DNA from: JAHFRG01 sp036522275
GTDB taxonomy: Bacteria > Pseudomonadota > Gammaproteobacteria > Burkholderiales > JAHFRG01
DNA length: 64,000 nt
Direction of reading: 5' to 3'
Assembly: GCA_036522275.1 (NCBI GenBank)
Contig: DATDGC010000057.1
Coordinates: 1 to 64,000 of the forward strand
Shown here: positions 33,655 to 42,320 of the stretch, piece after piece
Layout: each line of letters starts with the position of its first letter
Numbering within the stretch: position 1 is the first letter of the stretch
The notes under the pieces: model-generated
Told to the model about the DNA's origin: nothing
Databases searched by the model: none
Seen by the model: the letters and a program-made list of their open reading frames with translations, nothing else
Made by a program: the position numbers and the translations under genes

Positions 33655-34437
33655 CTACGCCTGTGAACCTATGGGTTGAATCACAAACTCATGGCTTACA
33701 GTACCAGCCTCGACACCTCGCTCAAACGTGCGCTCGCTGAACTTTATTCGCTGGTCTGTGCCGATGAAGAGCAGGGTGGATGAGCGCGTACCATAATTCG
33801 GGGAAATGATGAATGCGGGGGAGAGCATCCGCTCCCATTCCAACCCTACCTCTGTATCCGGCAATTCAGCATCAGCCGGAATATGGCGCTCCGCGAGCAC
33901 AGCAAACAGCGCTTCTGAATCGGGCGGTTGGCCGGTAGCGAAAAGCGCGGCTAACTCGGACTTGCCGCGCTCCACCTTGGGCCAAGGCGTATTCAGCAAG
34001 TGGTTGCTCAAGCCGTAGAATCCCGGCGCAAGTCGTTTCAGTTCGCAGCTATGGTTTGAGTAGTAGTAAATTTCGCCTGCATCTCCAATCAGCAAATTGA
34101 ATCCGTCGTAGTCGTCCGCACGTAGCACAAGCTGGCGCAAATAATCTTCGGCCGTTTCATTTCCCTGCAGGAAATCGCTGACCAGCCTGCCGCGTGAAGG
34201 GGCGTTTTTCTTCTGTGCAAAACCTTTCCTGAAATTGGTCACCGCCGCAAAGCGCCCGTCCCGTGTCACGCCCAGCCAGGTGCCCCCCATGCGCAAATCG
34301 CGCCCGCCAAGCACCGAAGAAGTGTCCTTCCAGAACCCCGCCGCAGCAGTGGGGCGGTCGTAAAATTCGTCACGGTTCGCCAGAAACAGCAGCGGGTAAC
34401 GAGAGATTACTTTATGCGCGAACAGTGCCAGGCACAT
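33655..34437 (-). CDS. NRDE (TANGO2) family protein
   Basis: 260 residues starting MCLALFAHK, with the family name motif as FLANRDEFYDRPT and GGTWLGV and FAAVTNFR. The N-terminal Cys2 suggests an Ntn-hydrolase-like fold. Human TANGO2 is linked to lipid and heme handling; the bacterial role is unknown. The ribosome-binding site GAGG (34444-34447) lies inside the terminal repeat of the adjacent 277-bp element, so that element supplies its translation signal. 113 bp separate its stop from the divergent aldolase gene. Confidence 0.9.
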   Translation of the reverse strand: MCLALFAHKVISRYPLLFLANRDEFYDRPTAAAGFWKDTSSVLGGRDLRMGGTWLGVTRDGRFAAVTNFRKGFAQKKNAPSRGRLVSDFLQGNETAEDYLRQLVLRADDYDGFNLLIGDAGEIYYYSNHSCELKRLAPGFYGLSNHLLNTPWPKVERGKSELAALFATGQPPDSEALFAVLAERHIPADAELPDTEVGLEWERMLSPAFIISPNYGTRSSTLLFIGTDQRIKFSERTFERGVEAGTVSHEFVIQPIGSQA

Positions 34438-34439
34438 TC

Positions 34440-34716
34440 AGAGCCTCAAACATAATGAAACGAATAGTGCGACGGCGTCGGTTTCGGATGCAGGCTGCGA
34501 AGCGAGCCGTGCAGTTGGGCCATTCTTCCAATAAGCGGCGAGCGACAAAAGCATGCGCCGAAATCCGCCGCCGTCCCCAAGGGTTGCGGCCAAAAAGCGC
34601 GCCTGCTTTGTTGCTCGGCTTACTCGATGTCCCGGCATCGAGTTGCGCCTCGCGTCGCGCATCCACCGCTTTTTGGCCAGCAACGCAAATCCGTTTCATT
34701 ATGTTTGAGGCTCTAC
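34440..34716. repeat. 277-bp nested inverted-repeat element
   Basis: A perfect 23-bp inverted repeat bounds the element (34440-34462 and 34694-34716). Inside it, a 12-bp inverted repeat GGCCAAAAAGCG (34588-34599 / 34667-34678) encloses a hairpin CTCGATG-(6)-CATCGAG (34623-34642). The left terminal repeat supplies the ribosome-binding site of the NRDE gene; the right one encodes the last codons (VEPQT) and stop of the DUF4936 gene. No target duplication is visible. Resembles a MITE; family not recognised. Frames inside it on both strands look spurious. Confidence 0.75.
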
Positions 34717-34992
34717 GTTGAAACACTCGGTATGCCGCTGCGAGCCAGGCTCAAGTAATTGGCGTATGTGGTATTCTTCGACAACATGCATCAAGGCATC
34801 CTCGAAGCTCTCCGCGTCGGCAACATTTTCGTACACTTCCATCCACAACAGCGGCTCATCCCGTTTTTCCAGCAGGCGTCCCGCTACCCCGGTCTGATTG
34901 TGCAAAGCCGCTTGCATTTCGTGGATGCGCGCTTTCAGTACGGCTGCGTTGGCAGGCTCCACCCGGTAATAAATGTAGAAATTAACCTGCAT
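34699..34992 (-). CDS. DUF4936 family protein
   Basis: 97-residue protein starting MQVNFYIYYRVEPANA, with LEKRDEPLLWMEVYENV, as in DUF4936 proteins found beside ygfZ in betaproteobacteria. Function unknown; the ferredoxin-like dimeric alpha/beta barrel pattern suggests a small binding protein. ATG overlaps the ygfZ stop (TGATG). The last five residues come from the terminal repeat of the 277-bp element, so the original C-terminus has been replaced. Confidence 0.82.
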   Translation of the reverse strand: MQVNFYIYYRVEPANAAVLKARIHEMQAALHNQTGVAGRLLEKRDEPLLWMEVYENVADAESFEDALMHVVEEYHIRQLLEPGSQRHTECFNVEPQT

Positions 34993-36020
34993 CACACGGT
35001 GTAAGGAAGAGGCAGCCATTTCAGAACAGGGCCGCCCGGCGATTTCCAGTGAACATCATCAGCATGGGCGCTGGTAATTTGAATCACTGCCAGCACATCA
35101 TACCCGCCCTCGGGCGAAGCAGCGGCATTGACGATCATGCCGCTTGCCTGGCCTTGTGCATCTCCGCTGAAAAGTTCCTCTCCAGGCTTCGGGGAGGTTT
35201 CGCTGCGGATATTGGCGGGATACATGCGCCGTTTGAGCATCCCCAGGTGCTGAGTGCGCGCGATGATTTCCTGCCCGGGATAACAACCTTTGTTGAAGTT
35301 GACTGCGCCAATGATTTCCATATTCAGCATTTGCGGCACGAATTGCTCTTGGGTCGCCGGTGCGATAACCGGGATGCCGTTACGAATGTTGAGCCAGTCC
35401 CAGCACTGATATCCCGCCGCTGTGGCGCTGCGGCTTAGCTTTTCCCATAACGCCGGCGCTTGCTCAGAAGCGGTGATGATTTGAAAGCGGTCAGGTGATA
35501 AGCGGATCAGCGTCACTGATTCGTCATGTGCTGCTCCAAGCACCGGCTGCGGAATGGTGCCAAAGCATTTTTTCGCCAGCGTTTCGGCGTTGTTTCCGGC
35601 GAGGCCCAGGGGTATGTAGGTGCTGCTTGCATCGCTTATTTTTACTTTGGAGCGCAACACAAATTTTGCGAGCCGGCTTTGAATGCTCTCGCGCAAACCG
35701 CCATGAAGCTGGGCGAAATAGCCTTCGGCTGATTGCCATAGCAGGAAACTCGCGAGCATGCGCCCTTTGGGAGTGCAGTAACTGCTGTATTGAGCTGTTG
35801 CCGCGGTGAGTTTTTGGACGTCGCTGGAAAGCTGGTTATGCAGAAAAGCCCGGCTGTCTTCCCCGGAAAAATACAGCAGACTGAAATGCGAGAGGTCGCA
35901 GAGTATAGTGCCCGTTTGTGCGGCGTGAAGTTCCGCCCGCGGATCGCCAAAATGGCTGACCGCGTGGTTTTCAATTCTCGCGCCTGCGTTTTGTAAATGC
36001 TGTTGCCAGTCTGCGTGCAT
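34992..36020 (-). CDS. ygfZ: folate-binding iron-sulfur cluster repair protein YgfZ
   Basis: GcvT-like tetrahydrofolate-binding protein that helps maintain certain Fe-S enzymes. About 342 residues with the signature KGCYPGQEII and the GcvT-like early segment LCDLSHFSLLYFSGEDSRAFLHNQLSSD split over about 55-80. Start placed at ATG 36020 (MHADWQQHLQNAG); ATG 36062 would add a hydrophobic stretch not usual in the family. No clear ribosome-binding site. Overlaps DUF4936. Divergent from pyrG. Confidence 0.9.
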   Translation of the reverse strand: MHADWQQHLQNAGARIENHAVSHFGDPRAELHAAQTGTILCDLSHFSLLYFSGEDSRAFLHNQLSSDVQKLTAATAQYSSYCTPKGRMLASFLLWQSAEGYFAQLHGGLRESIQSRLAKFVLRSKVKISDASSTYIPLGLAGNNAETLAKKCFGTIPQPVLGAAHDESVTLIRLSPDRFQIITASEQAPALWEKLSRSATAAGYQCWDWLNIRNGIPVIAPATQEQFVPQMLNMEIIGAVNFNKGCYPGQEIIARTQHLGMLKRRMYPANIRSETSPKPGEELFSGDAQGQASGMIVNAAASPEGGYDVLAVIQITSAHADDVHWKSPGGPVLKWLPLPYTV

Positions 36021-36100
36021 GAGAAGGAGGGGAATCCAAGCCAGAGCACACCATTCTAACAAAGCCCATGCGACTTGGCTTTCAGGACAGGCATGATTAA

Positions 36101-36129
36101 TTGTTACCTATGGCTTTTTGCGCTATCAT
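36101..36129 (+). promoter_or_regulatory. pyrG operon promoter
   Basis: TTGTTA (36101-36106), 17 bp, TATCAT (36124-36129); pyrG starts 27 bp downstream. In other bacteria pyrG can be controlled by CTP-dependent reiterative transcription at an initial C-run; no such run is clear here. Confidence 0.55.
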
Positions 36130-36155
36130 ATTGCACATAACTTACTGGCCATTTC

Positions 36156-37817
36156 ATGACCAAGTATATTTTTGTAACCGGTGGCGTGGTTTCCTCCCTG
36201 GGTAAAGGGATCGCTGCCGCCTCCCTCGCAGCCATTCTCGAATCCCGCGGCATCAAAATCACCCTCCTCAAACTTGACCCGTACATCAACGTGGACCCGG
36301 GCACCATGAGCCCGTTCCAGCATGGGGAAGTGTTCGTCACCGAAGATGGCGCAGAAACCGATCTGGATCTCGGCCACTATGAGCGATTCGTCAACGCCAA
36401 GATGAGCAAGCGCAACAATTTCACCACCGGCCAGATTTACGAAAGCGTGATTAAAAAAGAGCGGCGCGGCGATTATCTTGGCGGCACGGTGCAGGTGATC
36501 CCGCATATAACCGACGAAATTCAGAGTTTCATCCAGCAGGGGGCAAACGACGCCGCGGTCGCCATTGTTGAAATCGGCGGCACGGTAGGGGATATCGAAT
36601 CGCTGCCTTTCCTCGAAGCGATCCGCCAGATGAGCATCAAGCTGGGTCGCCACAATACCTGCTTTATTCATCTTACTTTAGTGCCCTATATTGCTTCAGC
36701 GGGCGAGATCAAAACCAAGCCAACTCAGCATTCGGTGAAAGAACTGCGCGAGATTGGTATTCAGCCCGACATCCTGTTATGCCGAGCTGACCGCCCTCTG
36801 CCTGATGATGAGCGCAGGAAAATCGCATTATTTACCAACGTGGAAGTGGAAGCAGTGATTTCCGCGATGGATGTGGACAGCATCTACAAAATACCCGGCA
36901 TGCTGCAGCGGCAGCACCTTGATGACATCGTTTGCAGAAAGCTCGATATCAGCGCGCCGCCCGCCGATTTGCGCGCTTGGGATAAATTGATAGACGCCCT
37001 GGAGCATCCGCTGCACACGGTGGATATCGCGCTGGTTGGCAAATATGTGGACTTGACCGAGTCCTACAAATCTCTCTCTGAGGCGCTCGCTCACGCCGGT
37101 ATCCATACCCGCAGCAAAATCAACATTCACTATATCGACTCGGAAAACTTGGAAACCCAAGGCACGGCTTGTCTCGATAATATGCACGCAGTCCTGGTGC
37201 CGGGCGGGTTTGGCAAGCGCGGGGTGGAGGGCAAGATCAAGGCGATACGCCACGCTCGTGAGAAGGGTGTGCCTTATCTGGGCATCTGCCTCGGCATGCA
37301 ACTTGCGGTGATTGAATACGCACGGCACAAGGCGGGAATGGAAGGTGCCCACAGCACCGAATTCGACGCCCAAACGCCATATCCGGTGATTGCGCTGATC
37401 AGCGAATGGCGCAACCGCAACGGTAAAGTGGAAATACGCGACGCTCATTCCGACCTCGGCGGAACCATGCGCCTGGGTGGCCAGGAGTGCCTGCTGCAAC
37501 GCGGCAGCTTGGTGCGGCAGATTTACGGTGCCGAGAGGGTAGTGGAACGGCACCGTCATCGCTACGAGGTCAATAACCATTTCGTGCCGCGGCTTGAGCA
37601 GGCGGGCTTGCGGATTGGCGGGGTTTCTGTCACCGAAGACTTGTGCGAAGTGATCGAGCTGGCTGATCACCCCTGGTTTATCGCCTGCCAGTTCCATCCC
37701 GAATTCACTTCCACTCCCAGAGCCGGCCACCCCCTGTTCAAGGCGTTTGTCGAGGCGGCACTGCGTTATTCAAGCGCATGCGCAGACAGCGCCAAGCAGT
37801 TGAGTGTGGTTCGATGA
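36156..37817 (+). CDS. pyrG: CTP synthase
   Basis: Forms CTP from UTP, ATP and glutamine. 553 residues: synthetase domain starting TKYIFVTGGVVSSLGKG, with YINVDPGTMSPFQHGEVF, and a C-terminal class I glutaminase domain with nucleophile Cys in LGICLGMQ and the HPEF His/Glu pair. Complete. First gene of an overlapping operon with kdsA, eno and ftsB. Confidence 0.98.
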   Translation: MTKYIFVTGGVVSSLGKGIAAASLAAILESRGIKITLLKLDPYINVDPGTMSPFQHGEVFVTEDGAETDLDLGHYERFVNAKMSKRNNFTTGQIYESVIKKERRGDYLGGTVQVIPHITDEIQSFIQQGANDAAVAIVEIGGTVGDIESLPFLEAIRQMSIKLGRHNTCFIHLTLVPYIASAGEIKTKPTQHSVKELREIGIQPDILLCRADRPLPDDERRKIALFTNVEVEAVISAMDVDSIYKIPGMLQRQHLDDIVCRKLDISAPPADLRAWDKLIDALEHPLHTVDIALVGKYVDLTESYKSLSEALAHAGIHTRSKINIHYIDSENLETQGTACLDNMHAVLVPGGFGKRGVEGKIKAIRHAREKGVPYLGICLGMQLAVIEYARHKAGMEGAHSTEFDAQTPYPVIALISEWRNRNGKVEIRDAHSDLGGTMRLGGQECLLQRGSLVRQIYGAERVVERHRHRYEVNNHFVPRLEQAGLRIGGVSVTEDLCEVIELADHPWFIACQFHPEFTSTPRAGHPLFKAFVEAALRYSSACADSAKQLSVVR

Positions 37818-38689
37818 AGCTGTGCGGCTTTGATGCCGGACTCGAACACCCCTTGTTTTTGATTGCTGGCCCCTGTGTCATCGAATCGCGGCAACTAGCA
37901 CTCGATACAGCGGGTGCGCTCAAGGAAATCTGCCATGATGTTGGCGTACCATTCATTTATAAATCCTCTTACGATAAGGCGAATCGCAGCTCAGGTAAAT
38001 CGTTTAGAGGCATTGGGATAGATAAAGGTCTTGAGATTTTACATGAGGTTAAATCTCAGATCAAAGTCCCGGTGCTAACCGATGTTCACGAAATCGCCGA
38101 TGTCGAGGAGGTGGCAGCGATGGTGGATGTGTTGCAAACCCCGGCATTCCTGTGCCGTCAGACAGATTTCATTAATGCCGTGGCGAGCGCAGGCAAGCCG
38201 GTGAATATCAAGAAAGGCCAGTTTCTCTCGCCGGGTGAAATGAAAAACGTAGTGGAAAAAGCAAGGGAAGCGAGCGGCAGGGACAACATCATGGTGTGCG
38301 AGCGCGGAGTGTCGTTTGGCTACAATAACTTGATTTCCGACATGCGCTCGCTGATGGTGATGCGCGAGACCGGTTGCCCGGTAGTATTCGACGCCACGCA
38401 TTCGGTGCAGCTGCCCGGAGGCCAGGGTAGTAAAAGCGGTGGTCAGCGCGAGTTTGTGCCGCTGCTGGCGCGGGCGGCGGTAGCAAGCGGCATTTCCGGG
38501 ATTTTCATGGAGACCCATCCTGACCCCGACAAGGCCTTATCGGACGGCCCCAACTCCTGGCCACTCAAACACATGCGCGAGCTGTTGCACACTTTGAAGG
38601 CGCTGGATGAACTGGTGAAACAACACGGTTTTGCTGAGCAGGCTATTCAGGAAAAGCATATTAAGCGTGCATTAAAAGGTAAATCATGA
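37814..38689 (+). CDS. kdsA: 3-deoxy-8-phosphooctulonate synthase
   Basis: Condenses PEP with arabinose-5-phosphate for Kdo of lipopolysaccharide, showing an outer membrane. 291 residues with FLIAGPCVIES, YKSSYDKANRSS, FLCRQTD and HSVQLPGG. Start placed at ATG 37814, overlapping the pyrG stop by four bases (ATGA). The same kind of overlap links it to eno. Confidence 0.97.
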   Translation: MKLCGFDAGLEHPLFLIAGPCVIESRQLALDTAGALKEICHDVGVPFIYKSSYDKANRSSGKSFRGIGIDKGLEILHEVKSQIKVPVLTDVHEIADVEEVAAMVDVLQTPAFLCRQTDFINAVASAGKPVNIKKGQFLSPGEMKNVVEKAREASGRDNIMVCERGVSFGYNNLISDMRSLMVMRETGCPVVFDATHSVQLPGGQGSKSGGQREFVPLLARAAVASGISGIFMETHPDPDKALSDGPNSWPLKHMRELLHTLKALDELVKQHGFAEQAIQEKHIKRALKGKS

Positions 38690-39969
38690 GTGCCATCGTA
38701 GATGTAGTTGCGCGGGAAATTCTGGACTCGCGCGGAACTCCGACAGTTGAAGCGGATGTTTTGTTGGAATCAGGGGTGCTGGGACGCGCCGCGGTACCGT
38801 CCGGTGCTTCCACCGGAAAGAAAGAGGCAATTGAATTGCGCGATGGCGACAAGCAGCGCTATTTCGGCAAAGGCGTGCTCAAAGCGGTGGAAAACATCAA
38901 CACCGAAATATGCGAAGCGATCATCGGGCTGGACGCTGTCGAGCAAGGCTTTATTGACCGCACCTTGATTGATCTTGACGGAACTGAAAACAAATCACGC
39001 CTGGGGGCGAATGCCATACTTGCAGTTTCCGTGGCAGTGGCCAAAGCTGCGGCGGAAGAATCCGGCTTGCCGCTGTACCGCTACTTCGGCGGCTCAGGGC
39101 AGATGCTTATGCCGGTGCCGCAGATGAACGTGATCAACGGTGGGGCGCATGCCAATAACAATATTGACATGCAGGAGTTCATGCTGATTCCGCTGGGCGC
39201 AAAAAGCTTTCGCGAGGCACTGCGCTACGGCGCAGAAGTGTTTCACACATTGAAAAAATTGATTGACGAAAAAGGCATGCCCACCACCGTCGGCGACGAA
39301 GGCGGCTTTGCACCCAATCTTGAAAACAATGAGGCGGCGCTGCAATTGATAGTGCAGGCGATAGAAAAAGCAGGCTATCGGCCTGGAGCCGACGTGGCAA
39401 TCGGACTGGACTGCGCAAGCTCGGAGTTTTTTAAAAACGGCAAATATGAACTCGCCGCTGAAGGCATGAGCCTCAATTCCAAGCAATTCAGCGATTATCT
39501 GGCCGCCTGGGTGGCCAAGTATCCGATTCTCAGCATTGAGGACGGCATGGCGGAAACCGATTGGGAAGGCTGGAAGACGCTGACCCGGCGTTTGGGTAAT
39601 TCCGTGCAACTGGTGGCTGACGATATATTTGTCACTAACACTAAAATCATTTCTGAAGGCATCAAACAGGAGATCGCCAATTCGGTGCTCATCAAGATCA
39701 ATCAGATCGGCACGCTTACCGAAACCTTTGCCGCCATCGAACTCGCCAGGCATTCCGGTTATACCGTGGTGATTTCGCATCGTTCCGGCGAGACCGAGGA
39801 CACCACGATCGCGGATATCGCGGTCGGCACCAATGCCATGCAGATCAAAACAGGTTCGCTTTCACGCTCCGACCGTTTGGCCAAATACAACCAGCTGCTG
39901 CGGATCGAGGAGGATTTGGGCGATACGGCGGTTTATGCCTGCCGCAACGCCTTTTACCAGTTGCGCTGA
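38686..39969 (+). CDS. eno: enolase
   Basis: Glycolytic 2-phosphoglycerate dehydratase, also a degradosome partner in some bacteria. 427 residues beginning SAIVDVVAREILDSRGTPTVE, with the metal ligands in ALDCASSEF-like, SIEDGMAE and LVADDIFVTN segments, and the lysine in LIKINQIGT. ATG overlaps the kdsA stop (ATGA). ftsB follows directly after the stop. Confidence 0.98.
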   Translation: MSAIVDVVAREILDSRGTPTVEADVLLESGVLGRAAVPSGASTGKKEAIELRDGDKQRYFGKGVLKAVENINTEICEAIIGLDAVEQGFIDRTLIDLDGTENKSRLGANAILAVSVAVAKAAAEESGLPLYRYFGGSGQMLMPVPQMNVINGGAHANNNIDMQEFMLIPLGAKSFREALRYGAEVFHTLKKLIDEKGMPTTVGDEGGFAPNLENNEAALQLIVQAIEKAGYRPGADVAIGLDCASSEFFKNGKYELAAEGMSLNSKQFSDYLAAWVAKYPILSIEDGMAETDWEGWKTLTRRLGNSVQLVADDIFVTNTKIISEGIKQEIANSVLIKINQIGTLTETFAAIELARHSGYTVVISHRSGETEDTTIADIAVGTNAMQIKTGSLSRSDRLAKYNQLLRIEEDLGDTAVYACRNAFYQLR

Positions 39970-40257
39970 ATGAAGCTCGTTACCCTGGTTCTGATTGCCC
40001 TCATCACCGCGTTGCAATACCCGTTGTGGCTGGGCAAAGGCAGTTGGTCGAGAGTTTGGGAAGTGGATCGGCAGTTGCACGAGCAAACCCAGGCCAACCA
40101 GAAACTGCAGGCGAGGAACGCTGGGCTGGATGCCGAAGTGCGCAACCTCAAGCAGGGCCTGGAGGCGATTGAGGAGCGTGCTCGCTCGGAACTCGGCATG
40201 ATCAAGCAGGACGAAATCTTTTTCCAGATCCTGGAAGACAAACAAAAAGCCAATTGA
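39970..40257 (+). CDS. ftsB: cell division protein FtsB
   Basis: 95-residue bitopic membrane protein of the divisome that pairs with FtsL and FtsQ. One N-terminal helix (about 3-21), then a coiled coil (VDRQLHEQTQANQKLQARN) and the C-terminal EERARSELGMIKQDEIFF motif. Starts at the base following the eno stop. The eno-ftsB neighbourhood is usual in beta- and gammaproteobacteria. Confidence 0.95.
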   Translation: MKLVTLVLIALITALQYPLWLGKGSWSRVWEVDRQLHEQTQANQKLQARNAGLDAEVRNLKQGLEAIEERARSELGMIKQDEIFFQILEDKQKAN

Positions 40258-40276
40258 AGCGTATCAGCGTGCCACG

Positions 40277-40299
40277 CGCCACAGCCGTGGCGGGGTTTT
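40277..40299 (+). terminator. probable terminator after ftsB
   Basis: CGCCAC-AGCC-GTGGCG (40277-40292) followed by GGGTTTT. The stem is short and the T-run is brief, so this is a moderate candidate for the end of the pyrG-kdsA-eno-ftsB operon. The rest of the gap to 40532 shows nothing further. Confidence 0.4.
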
Positions 40300-40532
40300 G
40301 CTGATGCCCACGCCAAGCAGTTTCCCCATCATGTTCCTCCCGGCACTTGCTGGGCAAGTCAAACTGGCAGTTTAATCACGGCACTAAGTAACTAATTATT
40401 CGACAATACCTCTCGCGCAAAATTCAGCCAAGGGTTACAATGGCCCAAGACGTGGTGAAACGCGTTATGAAAGATTGAGGAATAGTTGAGAAATTTGCAG
40501 GTTTTTTTGGATAAACCGTTGATCAGGAACCA

Positions 40533-41108
40533 ATGAGCACACCGTTGGTGCTGTCACTCGATGTCGCTGGCCTTCCGCGCCGCTGGATAAACACGGAAGA
40601 GGCGGTGCTTTACTACGCGCGTAACCTAGTCACCTGGTCGCTGGGAAACCCGGTATGCGTGTACCGGGGAGGCATTTCCAGGCTGACCGGCAGGCGTTCG
40701 GAAATTGCGCCCAAGCCTATTATCGCAGTACGAGGCAAAGTACATACCGCGCATTTCGAGACCGAGCCGTGGCTCAACCGCGATACACTGTTCCGGCGCG
40801 ACCGGCATATTTGCGCGTTTTGCGGCGGACAGTACCACGCGCACGATCTCACCAAAGACCATGTAACACCGACTTCAAGAGGCGGCAGTGACCGCTGGAC
40901 CAATGTAGTGACGGCCTGCCGTACCTGCAACGAACTCAAGTCCAACCGCACGCCGGAAGAGGCGGGGATGAAACTCCTCTACGTGCCTTACGCTCCAAAC
41001 CGCTATGAGGGCATGATACTGGCAAACCGCCATATTCTTGCCGACCAGATGGATTATCTCCTCGCGCACGTTCCCAAAAACAGCAGGCTGTGGTCGGGCA
41101 GGGCATAG
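40533..41108 (+). CDS. HNH endonuclease family protein
   Basis: 191 residues. The HNH core holds CAFCGG, the histidine in LTKDHVTPTSRGGSDRWTN and the second zinc pair CRTCN, spanning about 93-140. Stand-alone chromosomal HNH proteins of this size are widespread in betaproteobacteria; substrate unknown. It is not next to a methylase or phage gene, so a housekeeping role is as likely as defence. 41109-41283 has no feature. Confidence 0.85.
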   Translation: MSTPLVLSLDVAGLPRRWINTEEAVLYYARNLVTWSLGNPVCVYRGGISRLTGRRSEIAPKPIIAVRGKVHTAHFETEPWLNRDTLFRRDRHICAFCGGQYHAHDLTKDHVTPTSRGGSDRWTNVVTACRTCNELKSNRTPEEAGMKLLYVPYAPNRYEGMILANRHILADQMDYLLAHVPKNSRLWSGRA

Positions 41109-41283
41109 CCCGTATTCACGGCGCTTGGTGCATGATGCAGCAAGCGCAGCACTTCGGGATGTGGACGGAATGCGTTCCGGTTAACCTGGGCGATGCACCA
41201 GTTCGATAACTTCATCGAACTAATCCTGGAGTAAGGCTTGCGCGTTTAATCAGTATTTTCCTCAACCTGAAATGGGCAATTAA

Positions 41284-41724
41284 ATGAGATCAATAAGCGC
41301 AGCAGTGATTTTTCTTGCAGCGGCCGGTCTCGTCTTGTCGGTATGCCAACTATCGAGTGAGAAAGCCAATGCCCAAGAGGTCTCGGCGCAAAAAAAAGAA
41401 GAGCCGGTTTACACGGTGCAGGACGGCGACAAAGTGGATGCGAAAACACTCGAAGGTTGGCGCACATGGCGCACGATGGCCTGCGATCGCTGTCATGGGG
41501 CAAAACAGGAAGGCATGACGGGCCCCGGGCTGGTTGATAGCCTGAAACACATGACCAAGGAAGAATTCAAGAAAGCCACGCTCGAAGGCAGACCGGAGAA
41601 AGGCATGCCCAATTACAATACCACCAAACTGGTCGTAGACAACATTGATAATCTTTATGCCTACCTCAAGGGCCGAGCAGATGATAAGATCCAGCCAGGA
41701 CGTCTGCAACCGATTACACAATAA
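41284..41724 (+). CDS. periplasmic c-type cytochrome
   Basis: 146 residues with an N-terminal signal (hydrophobic 4-21). One heme site CDRCH (67-71) and a likely axial Met108 in KGMPNYN. The C-terminal YAYLKGRADDKIQPGR pattern is like mono-heme cytochromes that accept electrons from PQQ-dependent alcohol dehydrogenases, although no such enzyme is in the window. The cupredoxin gene follows after 124 bp on the same strand, suggesting a periplasmic electron-transfer pair. Confidence 0.88.
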   Translation: MRSISAAVIFLAAAGLVLSVCQLSSEKANAQEVSAQKKEEPVYTVQDGDKVDAKTLEGWRTWRTMACDRCHGAKQEGMTGPGLVDSLKHMTKEEFKKATLEGRPEKGMPNYNTTKLVVDNIDNLYAYLKGRADDKIQPGRLQPITQ

Positions 41725-41848
41725 TCCCGCGCCCCGCGAATTATTTATCTTCAAAGTTCGCACCGGATAACTTGGTGACGAATCGGCAAAACTTTAGCTG
41801 TGTTGTGATGTCGAATTTAATTATCTTAAATGTATTGAGAGAAAAAGC

Positions 41849-42265
41849 ATGCTGCGATTGCTCCCGCGCTTCATCCTCTCCTTTGCAGTTTCTTTTGTAG
41901 CGGTTTTTGCCGGGGCACAGGACAAGACAGAGGCGTATACCGCCACCGTGGGTAAGGATGGCGTGCAACATATCAGCATCATCGGCGGCAGTTATTTTTT
42001 CAAGCCCAGCCGAATCGTGGTGAAGAAAGGTATACCGGTGGAACTGTCGGTGAGCAAGGAGCCGGGCATGGCGCCGCACAGCATAGTGGCCAACGCACCG
42101 GAGGCTGGAATTATTTTCGATGAATCATTGAGCAGCGATCCCAAAATCATCACATTCACACCGAAAGCAACCGGTGAATATGTTTTTTATTGCAGGAACA
42201 AGCTGCCGTTCTTTCCCAGCCACCGCGAAAAAGGCATGCGGGGAATATTTGAGGTGGTGGAATAG
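41849..42265 (+). CDS. periplasmic cupredoxin
   Basis: 138 residues with a signal peptide (about 1-23, cleavage near AGA-QD). Type 1 copper ligands can be assigned as His77 (APHS), Cys115 (FYCRN), His125 (PSHRE) and Met130 (KGM). A small blue-copper electron carrier, or a copper-binding protein related to oxidase subunit II domains. Lies between the cytochrome c and the polyketide operon, 55 bp before the latter, so read-through is possible. Confidence 0.85.
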   Translation: MLRLLPRFILSFAVSFVAVFAGAQDKTEAYTATVGKDGVQHISIIGGSYFFKPSRIVVKKGIPVELSVSKEPGMAPHSIVANAPEAGIIFDESLSSDPKIITFTPKATGEYVFYCRNKLPFFPSHREKGMRGIFEVVE

Positions 42266-42320
42266 TATATATTCCATAGAATACTCATGAAGCCGCTTGC
42301 ATTCATTTTCGGGTTAATCC

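Noticed and set aside
34263..34726. Frames of about 100-150 codons on both strands in the 277-bp inverted-repeat element
   Set aside because: They mirror one another because the terminal repeats are inverted copies, and they have no domain or ribosome-binding site.
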